Made by a program: the position numbers and the translations under genes. A model generated the notes under the pieces. The model was not told where the DNA came from. It made no database searches and saw nothing but the letters and a program-made list of their open reading frames with translations. From contig JAIOAT010000023.1 in the NCBI GenBank assembly GCA_019873685.1, positions 1 through 48,610 of the forward strand: 48,610 nt of DNA, in the 5' to 3' direction. This document shows, one piece after another, positions 42,144-48,610 of the stretch. Source of the stretch: Chloroflexota bacterium (lineage in GTDB: Bacteria > Chloroflexota > Anaerolineae > Aggregatilineales > Ch27). Within the stretch, counting starts at the first letter, position 1. Each line of letters starts with the position of its first letter.

Positions 42144-43274
42144 TCAAGATTTTAGCCAAGGGGGAATAGGCTTATTGCCTCCAGTCGTTGAGGCATCAAT
42201 TACTGCCAACAGATAATCTGCAGCGGATTCACCGCTGATACACTTCGACCATTCTCTGATTCTGTCGCTGACTGCAGGTTCCTTTTTGCCCTGCGAAATA
42301 CGCCGAGCCAGTATAGAGCGAAGCGCTGCTACATCGCCGCAAGGGAAGACTTCGCCTCGTTCGCCTCCATTGAGTAGATCAGCGGCCCCGCATCGATCGC
42401 TGCACACTACTGGTACACCGCACATAAGGGCCTCATTCACAACCGCACCCCACCCATCCCATCTGCTGGGGAGAACAAGTAAATCGCTTCTGGAGACTAG
42501 GTCTATTACTTGTGGGTTTGGAAGACTGCCATAGAAGTGAATAGAGGCCGAAAGGTCAAGTCTTGCGCTCAGGTCTGCAAATCTTTTTCTACGGTCTTGG
42601 TCATCTACTACATGTAGTCGCCAGTCTGTTTCGCCTATGCCATGAAGTGCATGCAGAAGAATATCTAGACCTTTGCGGTATAGGTCATGACCAACAAAGA
42701 CTAAATCGAAACACCGACTAGATGTCTCTACGCCAATCGGCTGATTAACGGAGGGTGTTTCAACAAAGTAAGCAAATGGGAATATCTTCTCAGCCGGGTA
42801 GCCACTCTTCTTGTACCAGTCAGTGCTCATTTGGCCAATCCCAAGAACAAAACTGACTCTGTCCGCGAATCGTAGGGCATCATACTTACCCCTCAAGAGT
42901 CGCAAGACCCCCTTTATTCCCCCTGTTCGAAAAGCTTCAGACTGGATTCCGGTAAAATTCGCCAAGCGAAGGCTCTGGCGGAAGGCCTTGCGTATTATGG
43001 GATATCGCCCTCTGGTGCCTGAGAAGATATGGACAGTACAGGAGGGATCCATCGCCAATAGCTGCGTTATTGTGTTTGCGGTGGGCTTGAGTATGATGCG
43101 TGTTTGCCCATAGTCTGGCCTAAACCAGCCCTTCTCGGATTCCAGTGCCCGCAGCTCTTCCACCACAACCAACGTGACATTAACCCTGCCGCTGCTCGCA
43201 AGATTTCTTAGCAGCGCTGATTGATGAATGCTGAAACACTCCTGCCAGAACACTAGATTCTTGATCTGTCTCAA
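42144..43274 (-). CDS. Glycosyltransferase family 4 (376 aa), TTG start
   Basis: The start codon is TTG at 43272-43274, overlapping the stop of the ligase-like gene (TTTGA) with AAAGGAG upstream; the next Met is far inside. It is a GT-B protein with FDLVFVGHDLYRKGLDILLHAL and LPSRWDGWGAVVNEALMCG, where Asp-x7-Glu replaces the usual Glu-x7-Glu. The N-terminal half is less conserved (VLGIGQMSTDWYKKSGYP suits donor-side contacts). Low GC compared with the flanks. It is presumed to build the repeat unit on the inner membrane face; the sugar is unknown. Confidence 0.82.
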   Translation of the reverse strand: MRQIKNLVFWQECFSIHQSALLRNLASSGRVNVTLVVVEELRALESEKGWFRPDYGQTRIILKPTANTITQLLAMDPSCTVHIFSGTRGRYPIIRKAFRQSLRLANFTGIQSEAFRTGGIKGVLRLLRGKYDALRFADRVSFVLGIGQMSTDWYKKSGYPAEKIFPFAYFVETPSVNQPIGVETSSRCFDLVFVGHDLYRKGLDILLHALHGIGETDWRLHVVDDQDRRKRFADLSARLDLSASIHFYGSLPNPQVIDLVSRSDLLVLPSRWDGWGAVVNEALMCGVPVVCSDRCGAADLLNGGERGEVFPCGDVAALRSILARRISQGKKEPAVSDRIREWSKCISGESAADYLLAVIDASTTGGNKPIPPWLKS

Positions 43275-44527
43275 ACCTCTTCTCCTTTGAACAGCAGTAG
43301 GGATGCAAAAAACCAGAAAGAGAGAGTTGGAAAACTTCCAACTGACAGAAGCCAGGCTTCAAACCCGGCATTGACCAAACCAGCCAAGACTATGGCCGTC
43401 AGTAACAGCATCGAACTGTCCGCTAATGGGCTTTCTGTGGTGATCTCACGCCAGCATGCTTTGAGGATCGGTGCCAAGAGGGCAGTGAGCATTATTGCAC
43501 TGCCTATCAGGCCCAGTTCTTCCAGTGCTCCGAGGTAGCTATTACCCTTTTCGATAGTATATGTGCCAGTGCTGAACACCAATCCTCCAGCGGTGGCGTC
43601 AGTGTCTGCAACCCCCAGTCCTGTTCCAAGGAAAGGCCTATCCAAGAGACGGTTCCATGTATTTGTCCAGACTTCAAAACGGCCACTGCCTGGAATGACC
43701 GCTTCACCTCTGGTGACGAAACGGATTATGAGATTATCGTCAGGGTTACCAATGAACATCACCAAGACCGCAAGTCCCATTATTACCACGATAGCTACAC
43801 GCGATGGCCACTTCCTGTGCCCGAATACCAGAGCAAACAAAGAGACGATGCCAGCCGCTGTACCTGCTCTGGATTGAGAGGCAAGTAATTGGACGACAGC
43901 GACCAGAAGGATGAGTATTACCCCAATCTTGGTCGGTCCCATTCTGTGTTTACCAGCCTCAAACCAGAGAATGGGGAGAAAGAACACACCGTAGATCAGA
44001 CCAACGCTGTTCGGATTAAGGAACCAGCCACGAAATCTATCGCCCAAGAATGCTTCGCCAGAGAAGAGGCCATCACTGGCCAAAGATGAACCTGGCCTAA
44101 GGAAGTACCAGAAGCAGTTGGACAAGACGATCGCTACTGCAAAGTACAAATATATACGTAGTATATGTTCTTTAGGTTTTGTATCAGGATATAGTAGTTG
44201 AAGCGTGGGCGGTACAACTAACAGGAATCCGGCTAACAAGAGCAAAGATATACTCTTTAGAAAAGATACTGTCGGATAGTATGACAAGAATGAGGTTACC
44301 ATCGTGTAGAGTGCAAGCAGCCCCATACCTACGGCTACCGGGTTCCTTCCGAGACGCTTTCGTCGGATGACATGTGCAGATAGGAATGCCACAAGAGGCA
44401 AGTACAGCCAGCGCGCCAGACCAAAGACTGCAACTGGAAACTGGGACATAAGCCATATGCTTGGACCTGCAGTTAGCAGTACATCGTAAGCACGTGCCCC
44501 TTTTCGGATATGCGACAACGCTGACAT
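43271..44527 (-). CDS. O-antigen ligase/Wzy-like polymerase membrane protein
   Basis: The 418-aa protein has about ten hydrophobic segments spread over the whole length. A periplasmic-type loop, ERFVTRGEAVIPGSGRFEVW then TNTWNRLLDRPFLGTGLG, is where Wzy-C/ligase family proteins carry their active loop (SGR-x-x-x-W and GxGxG). It joins or polymerises repeat units on the outer side of the membrane. GAGGGATCA precedes the ATG. It lies between a glycosyltransferase and a hexapeptide acetyltransferase gene. A Wzy-type polymerase fits better than a lipid A ligase, because no lipopolysaccharide genes are nearby. Confidence 0.82.
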   Translation of the reverse strand: MSALSHIRKGARAYDVLLTAGPSIWLMSQFPVAVFGLARWLYLPLVAFLSAHVIRRKRLGRNPVAVGMGLLALYTMVTSFLSYYPTVSFLKSISLLLLAGFLLVVPPTLQLLYPDTKPKEHILRIYLYFAVAIVLSNCFWYFLRPGSSLASDGLFSGEAFLGDRFRGWFLNPNSVGLIYGVFFLPILWFEAGKHRMGPTKIGVILILLVAVVQLLASQSRAGTAAGIVSLFALVFGHRKWPSRVAIVVIMGLAVLVMFIGNPDDNLIIRFVTRGEAVIPGSGRFEVWTNTWNRLLDRPFLGTGLGVADTDATAGGLVFSTGTYTIEKGNSYLGALEELGLIGSAIMLTALLAPILKACWREITTESPLADSSMLLLTAIVLAGLVNAGFEAWLLSVGSFPTLSFWFFASLLLFKGEEV

Positions 44528-44557
44528 TGATCCCTCGCTATCTGTCAGGTTACCGGC

Positions 44558-45052
44558 TCAGGACAATTTGCGAATAAACTTCGCAGGGACACCCGCAACG
44601 AGGCTGTTGTCTTCGACATCTTCGCGAACTAAGCTTCCTGCGCCTATCACACAACCTCGGCCGATGTGCACGCCACCAAGAATCGTTGAATGAGCGCCTA
44701 TCCAGGTTCCATCACCAATGATGATGTCACAGGATTCTCCCTCTCCCGCTCGATGTACTGTGCCTCCAATCTTGTGAGTGCCAGTGATGATCAGACACCG
44801 CGGGGCAATATCTACGTTCCGTCCGATTTGCACAAATGCATTGCCTCCTATGATCAATGTTTCGTGGCCAATAAATGAGTTGTCGCCAATTGATAACGAT
44901 CTCAGTTTGATTTTCACTGAACTCACAACCCGCACATTGGTCCCGATGTCAAAGCCCCGGAGACGGAGCAAGAATGCTTTGAACCCATAGAGCCGGGTAT
45001 CGGGCAGGAGAGAGAATAGAAGCTGGACCAGGAAGGACACCACCGACGTCAT
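44558..45052 (-). CDS. Hexapeptide-repeat acetyltransferase
   Basis: The 164-aa protein is a left-handed beta-helix (LbH) transferase. It contains repeated [LIV]-G-x4 turns: LSIGDNSFIG, IGRNVDIAPRC, IIGDGTWIGAHS, VHIGRGCVIGAGS. It ends AGVPAKFIRK, a common C-terminus of this family. The N-terminus has a hydrophobic LVQLLFSLL stretch and a WcaF-like LRLRGFDIG start. It acetylates a sugar of the repeat unit. The ATG overlaps the flippase stop as ATGA, so translation is coupled. The acceptor sugar is unknown. Confidence 0.88.
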   Translation of the reverse strand: MTSVVSFLVQLLFSLLPDTRLYGFKAFLLRLRGFDIGTNVRVVSSVKIKLRSLSIGDNSFIGHETLIIGGNAFVQIGRNVDIAPRCLIITGTHKIGGTVHRAGEGESCDIIIGDGTWIGAHSTILGGVHIGRGCVIGAGSLVREDVEDNSLVAGVPAKFIRKLS

Positions 45053-46452
45053 TTCGCAAATCGCCTTCTTAGGTAGATGGCATAGGGGATCAACATTACG
45101 AGAGTCGACACCGCAAATTGGCTCCAGACAACACCGGGCAATCCCACTGAACCGGCCAGCAAGACCTTCGCAAACGTGGCGAAGGTTGCCGTCAGAAGAG
45201 CATATACGATTTGAAAGCCTATCTTTCCTATTGCGTTAAGAAAAAGAGATATAGCGGCAATTACTGCTGAAAGCGTTGTCCACGCCCCCAAGCCAATCAT
45301 GAGAGGCAGCGAAAATGGGACCCTTGAACCAGTCCATATCTGGAGGATTTGTTCACCAAAAACAATCATAGCCAGTGAGAAAACGGAGCAGACCACAACC
45401 ATTGCTAAGATGACCTTCACGAGCGTGTCTTTTGCCCATGAATCATCTCCACGTGCGCTGGCCTCTCCGTAGGCGGGCCACAGTGGGGACAAGAGCATGT
45501 ACAGCACACTGTACGCAATGACGAATAGTCTGGATGGAACTGCAAAGTCAGTGACTGCTTCAGGCCCCAGAACCCTGGCTATGATAATGTTATCAGCAGA
45601 GTAGGTGATGGCGTTGGTCATCTGCAGTATTAGGAAAAGGAAACCAACTGCCAGGATTTGTCTGGCAATCGGGGAATCCAGGTCTCTCCACCTCGGACGA
45701 AGCCATGGACGCAGAAAGCCAAATAAGTGGATCCCATTTAGCAGGTTACCTAAAGCAGAGGCTCCAGTGATCACCAGTACTAGCCACGGCAACCCTGCTT
45801 GGAGATGAACTGCCAAGACAAGCCCAGCCAGCCCAAACAGGTTGGAGATTGCCTGCCATATGCTGCTTAGATATCCTTCTTGATAACTCATCTGAATCCG
45901 GGGAACAATGCTGAGAGGCAAATTCACCAGGAAGCAGGCAATGAATGTGATCAGCGCTGGGCCTGCCTCTTGCTTGGCTATAGAGGAGGACAAGTTGAAG
46001 AATCGGCCCCAGTCAATATTCGGGTAGAACAGAACAAATAGAAAAGTCAAGCCGATGGTAATACAGATTAACATGAAAAAGGCGTTCGAAATGTGTTTCC
46101 TCGCTGCCTCGGCGTCATTCTTGCCATTCGCTTCAGAAACAAGGTTCATTATGACATTACCAATTCCCAGGTCCGCGAAGCCAAGAAACGCAACAATAGA
46201 AGTCACTGTCATCCACAGCCCGTATCGCTCAGTGCCCAGATAACTCAGAGTAATCGGTACAGAGACTAGAACCGTGAGTGTATTAATCGCTTTAGCGAGC
46301 GATGAGGCTGTTGCCGTCCAAAACACTCTTCGGAAACGTTCGTCGGAACGTCCTTCTGGCGTAGAAGTGTCAAACGGTCGCAGGCGTATCACATGAAGGG
46401 TCCGAAACGCGCGTTGCCGTATTAACCTGATTGCCGATATGTCCATACTCAT
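45049..46452 (-). CDS. Polysaccharide flippase (Wzx/MATE-like)
   Basis: The ATG at 46450-46452 is a choice among nearby starts (TTG 46464, ATG 46446), because no strong ribosome-binding site is seen. The 467-aa protein has about 12-14 membrane helices, including VLVSVPITLSYLGTERYGLW and GFADLGIGNVIMNLVSEANG, hallmarks of the polysaccharide transporter family. It moves the lipid-linked repeat unit to the outer face of the membrane. It is one of the lower-GC genes and lies upstream of the acetyltransferase gene, which it overlaps. Assignment to Wzx rests on topology and these motifs. Confidence 0.87.
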   Translation of the reverse strand: MSMDISAIRLIRQRAFRTLHVIRLRPFDTSTPEGRSDERFRRVFWTATASSLAKAINTLTVLVSVPITLSYLGTERYGLWMTVTSIVAFLGFADLGIGNVIMNLVSEANGKNDAEAARKHISNAFFMLICITIGLTFLFVLFYPNIDWGRFFNLSSSIAKQEAGPALITFIACFLVNLPLSIVPRIQMSYQEGYLSSIWQAISNLFGLAGLVLAVHLQAGLPWLVLVITGASALGNLLNGIHLFGFLRPWLRPRWRDLDSPIARQILAVGFLFLILQMTNAITYSADNIIIARVLGPEAVTDFAVPSRLFVIAYSVLYMLLSPLWPAYGEASARGDDSWAKDTLVKVILAMVVVCSVFSLAMIVFGEQILQIWTGSRVPFSLPLMIGLGAWTTLSAVIAAISLFLNAIGKIGFQIVYALLTATFATFAKVLLAGSVGLPGVVWSQFAVSTLVMLIPYAIYLRRRFAK

Positions 46453-46541
46453 TTTTTTGTACAAACTGACACTGTTTACTGTCTTCCAGTATCTTGAGAG
46501 AAGTTCAATGATCGTAAGTTACCCTATTCCTCTCCTTCCCT

Positions 46542-47117
46542 TTATCTGAACGTCCGCACTATCACCCTCACATCATCCCCCAACCTGGCGCGGCGGAAGT
46601 ACTCCGCATCGATCGCCAGCTTTTCCGGCATGATCTCCTGCACATACTTTCGCTCCCAGTCGTCGCCCGCCAATACCGCAGACTCGTTCCGGTACTTGAT
46701 CGATGCCGGGCTGGTGATCCCCGGCCGGTAGTTCAGGATTTCGCGCTGTTCCGGCGTATACAGCGCCACGTAGCGCGGATCCTCCGGGCGCGGACCGACG
46801 AGACTCATCTCTCCCTTGAGCACGTTGAAGAGTTGCGGGAACTCGTCGAGTTTGAACCGCCGCAGCACCCGCCCGACAGATGTAACCCGGTTGTCCTGTG
46901 CCGGTGTGATACCGGGGCCGGTCTTGTCTGCGTCCGTGACCATGGTCCGGAACTTATAGATCCGGAACGGACGTCCGTACTGCCCGACGCGCAGCCCGCG
47001 ATAAAAGACTGGCCCCCGTGAATTCACCTTGATGGCAACCGCGATCACCAGAAACAGCGGTGACAGGATCACCAATCCCATTGCCGAGACCATGACATCG
47101 AATAGCCGCTTGGCCAT
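46542..47117 (-). CDS. Initiating sugar-phosphate transferase (small PglC/WcaJ-like)
   Basis: The ATG at 47115-47117 follows GCAGGATAGAGCT; the frame upstream is out of phase with the aminotransferase gene. The 191-aa monotopic enzyme starts MAKRLFDVMVSAMGLVILSP, one hydrophobic helix. It has GPVFYRGLRVGQYGRPF, YKFRTM, KLDEFPQLFNVLKGEMSLVG and GPRPEDP, the core of phosphoglycosyl transferases with the Asp-Glu catalytic pair (in LDEFPQL). It links a sugar 1-phosphate to undecaprenyl phosphate, the first step of repeat-unit synthesis. Size fits the small PglC-like group. It lies four bases after the aminotransferase stop. The sugar is unknown. Confidence 0.92.
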   Translation of the reverse strand: MAKRLFDVMVSAMGLVILSPLFLVIAVAIKVNSRGPVFYRGLRVGQYGRPFRIYKFRTMVTDADKTGPGITPAQDNRVTSVGRVLRRFKLDEFPQLFNVLKGEMSLVGPRPEDPRYVALYTPEQREILNYRPGITSPASIKYRNESAVLAGDDWERKYVQEIMPEKLAIDAEYFRRARLGDDVRVIVRTFR

Positions 47118-47121
47118 AGCT

Positions 47122-48348
47122 CTATCCTGCAAATTCCTCGGCAATCTCGAGCACAGCTTCGATGACATCGTTGACATCCTGCTCAGACATGTCCGGAAAG
47201 ATCGGCAGCGAAATGACCCGCAGATATTCACGATAGGCAACCGGGAAGTCTTCCGGCTTATACCCGTATTGCTCCCGGTAGTACGGGTGCAGGTGCAGAG
47301 GAATGAAGTGCACACTGGCGCCAATGTTGCGTGCTTTGAGTTTCTCGATGAACGTAGCGCGGTCAATGCGCAGGGCCTCCAGGTTCAGGCGCAGGATGTA
47401 AAGGTGATAGGCGTGTGTGCTATAGGCAGCCGTAGACGGAGTCTCGAGGGCTGCATGCCCGGAGAAAGCGACGTCGTACCGCCGGGCAATGGCTGCCCGA
47501 CGATCGGCCATCGCCAGCACCTTGCGCAATTGCACGATGCCCAGCGCCGCAGCAATATCGGTCATGTTGTACTTAAAGCCGGGCGCAATGATTTCGTAGT
47601 ACCAGGTTCCCTCGCTTGTATAGCGCTTCCAGGCATCTTTGCTGATGCCGTGCAGGCTCATGATCCGGCAGCGTTCGGCCCAGGCAGCATTGTTGGTGGT
47701 CAACATACCGCCCTCGCCGGTTGCCAGCGGCTTGGTGGCATAGAAGCTGAACGCAGTGATATCACCGAAGCTGCCGATCAGCTGTCCTTTGTAGGTGGTG
47801 GGCAGGGCGTGGGCAGCGTCCTGCAGCACAACCAGGCCGTGCTTCTCAGCGATCGCGTGAATCGGATCCATGTCGGCAGCCTGGCCGGCAATATGAACAG
47901 GGATGATGGCTCTTGTATGCTCGTTGATAGCGGTTTCAATAGCCGCGACATCAATGTTGAGCGTTTGTGGATCGATATCGACCAGCCGGGGCCGTGCACC
48001 CAGATAACGAACTACCTCAGCGGTTGCGGCAAACGTATAGGTTGTAGTGACGACTTCGTCACCTTCAGAAATCCCCGCAGCTTCCAGCGCCAAGTGCATG
48101 GCGGCTGTGCCTGAGTTAACAGCGATGGCGTGCTCAACTCCCATAAGCTCCGCGAACATGGCTTCAAATTCACGGACCTTGGGGCCGGTAGTCAACCAGC
48201 CGCTTCGGAGCACACGGGTGACTTCATCGATTTCATCCTGCCCGATTGATGGCCGGGCGAGCGGCAGGAAGTCTTTCCGCTGCGCCGTTACTGGGCGCTT
48301 CGTCTTTCTCGACGTGGCCTTCTTCTGCCTGGCAGCGATGTTGCCCAT
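47122..48348 (-). CDS. DegT/DnrJ/EryC1/StrS-family sugar aminotransferase
   Basis: The ATG at 48346-48348 follows AAAAGG; an in-frame TTG eight codons upstream has no site. The 408-aa PLP enzyme has a basic N-terminus, then LARPSIGQDEIDEV, GWLTTGPKV, VNSGTAAMHLAL, VLQDAAHALP and the Schiff-base lysine in FYATKPLATGEGGML. These are typical of enzymes that make amino sugars from keto-sugar nucleotides (PglE, ArnB, WecE). It is the first complete gene of the capsule operon. With a PglC-like transferase four bases after it, a modified amino sugar as first residue is a fair inference. Its exact substrate is unknown. Confidence 0.92.
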   Translation of the reverse strand: MGNIAARQKKATSRKTKRPVTAQRKDFLPLARPSIGQDEIDEVTRVLRSGWLTTGPKVREFEAMFAELMGVEHAIAVNSGTAAMHLALEAAGISEGDEVVTTTYTFAATAEVVRYLGARPRLVDIDPQTLNIDVAAIETAINEHTRAIIPVHIAGQAADMDPIHAIAEKHGLVVLQDAAHALPTTYKGQLIGSFGDITAFSFYATKPLATGEGGMLTTNNAAWAERCRIMSLHGISKDAWKRYTSEGTWYYEIIAPGFKYNMTDIAAALGIVQLRKVLAMADRRAAIARRYDVAFSGHAALETPSTAAYSTHAYHLYILRLNLEALRIDRATFIEKLKARNIGASVHFIPLHLHPYYREQYGYKPEDFPVAYREYLRVISLPIFPDMSEQDVNDVIEAVLEIAEEFAG

Positions 48349-48451
48349 GAGCTTAACCTTTTCTGGCAATACCTATTTCAACCTGCCGTCTTGCCATGCA
48401 TCACGAATTTGAGAAGCTTTCAGCGTGAATGGCTCCTCTTTGGTGGGCCAT

Positions 48452-48610
48452 CTAGCCATCGACCGAATCGTCTACCCGCACGTCACGCCAGTTCACCGCA
48501 TATGCGTCTCGAATGTAGGTCTTCATGCATCCCAGGCAGCGTCCATTGGCGCTGCTGGTCTGATCCCCGGCCAAAGCCCGTGTATGCCTGGCCAGCTGTG
48601 GGCAATCAGG
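48452..48610 (-). CDS. Partial gene at the right edge, C-terminal 52 residues with a CxxC
   Basis: The frame enters at the right edge and ends at TAG (48452-48454). The visible end reads like coding sequence, with Cys at the third visible residue and a later GRCLGCMKTYIRDAY segment that holds a C-x2-C. It could be the C-terminus of a radical-SAM or other iron-sulfur/zinc protein, but that is not established. Codon use looks like that of its neighbour. It lies about 100 bases upstream of the aminotransferase start and could be co-transcribed. Confidence 0.4.
   Translation of the reverse strand, partial: PDCPQLARHTRALAGDQTSSANGRCLGCMKTYIRDAYAVNWRDVRVDDSVDG

Overview
This is a dense, GC-rich bacterial window with short intergenic gaps and mostly strong Shine-Dalgarno sites. 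It has no tRNA, rRNA, CRISPR array or insertion sequence that I can recognise. The mixture of genes suggests an anaerobic, probably Gram-positive-type bacterium such as a Chloroflexota (Anaerolineae-like) lineage. That mixture is a bacterial-type Wood-Ljungdahl carbonyl branch, an HdrABC-MvhADG hydrogenase complex, Tad-pilus-like secreted proteins and a DUF4012 membrane protein. The lineage is inferred from gene content, not from a marker gene.

Layout. (1) 1-7058, minus strand: TadE/TadG-like surface proteins, a membrane-anchored protein with two tandem repeats, and an OmpR-type response regulator with its sensor kinase. (2) 7132-9724, minus: glycerol kinase and a PLP enzyme of the D-cysteine desulfhydrase/ACC deaminase family. 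(3) 9808-24622, minus: the carbonyl branch of the Wood-Ljungdahl pathway. In transcription order this is an HMA-like small protein, CODH (acsA/cooS), acetyl-CoA synthase (acsB), a CBS-domain protein, acsD, acsC, the corrinoid activator acsV, the methyltransferase acsE, a MetV-MetF fusion, a CorA transporter and two CooC-type nickel ATPases. (4) 24623-25474: a divergent regulatory region with an AT-rich core. It contains a perfect CRP-type palindrome placed at about -40.5 of a consensus -10 box. (5) 25475-33089, plus: hdrC, hdrB, hdrA, mvhD, mvhG, mvhA, a hydrogenase maturation protease and a lone cyclic-nucleotide-binding-domain protein, closed by a strong intrinsic-terminator-like hairpin. 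(6) 33291-37662: an endonuclease/exonuclease/phosphatase gene interrupted by an in-frame TGA, a small zinc-binding protein, a DUF4012 protein and a Cys-rich protein. (7) 37678-48610, minus: an exopolysaccharide/capsule operon. It holds an aminotransferase, an initiating sugar transferase, a flippase, an acetyltransferase, a Wzy/ligase-like protein, three glycosyltransferases, a GDP-mannose 3,5-epimerase-like protein and a FemAB/GNAT-like protein. Much of it is visibly richer in A+T than the rest.

How it works together. The two divergent operons form one H2-linked carbon-fixation or acetogenesis module. MvhADG-HdrABC would oxidise H2 and, by flavin-based electron bifurcation in HdrA, reduce ferredoxin plus a second acceptor. 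Reduced ferredoxin feeds CODH, and MetVF makes methyl-THF. AcsE moves the methyl group to the corrinoid protein AcsCD, which AcsV keeps active, and AcsB joins methyl, CO and CoA. CooC proteins insert nickel, and CorA may supply divalent metal. Formate dehydrogenase, formyl-THF synthetase and FolD are not in the window. The least familiar parts are the accessory genes woven into these operons: an HMA-like protein without its CxxC, a CBS protein, a cNMP-domain protein without a DNA-binding domain, and the MetV-MetF fusion.
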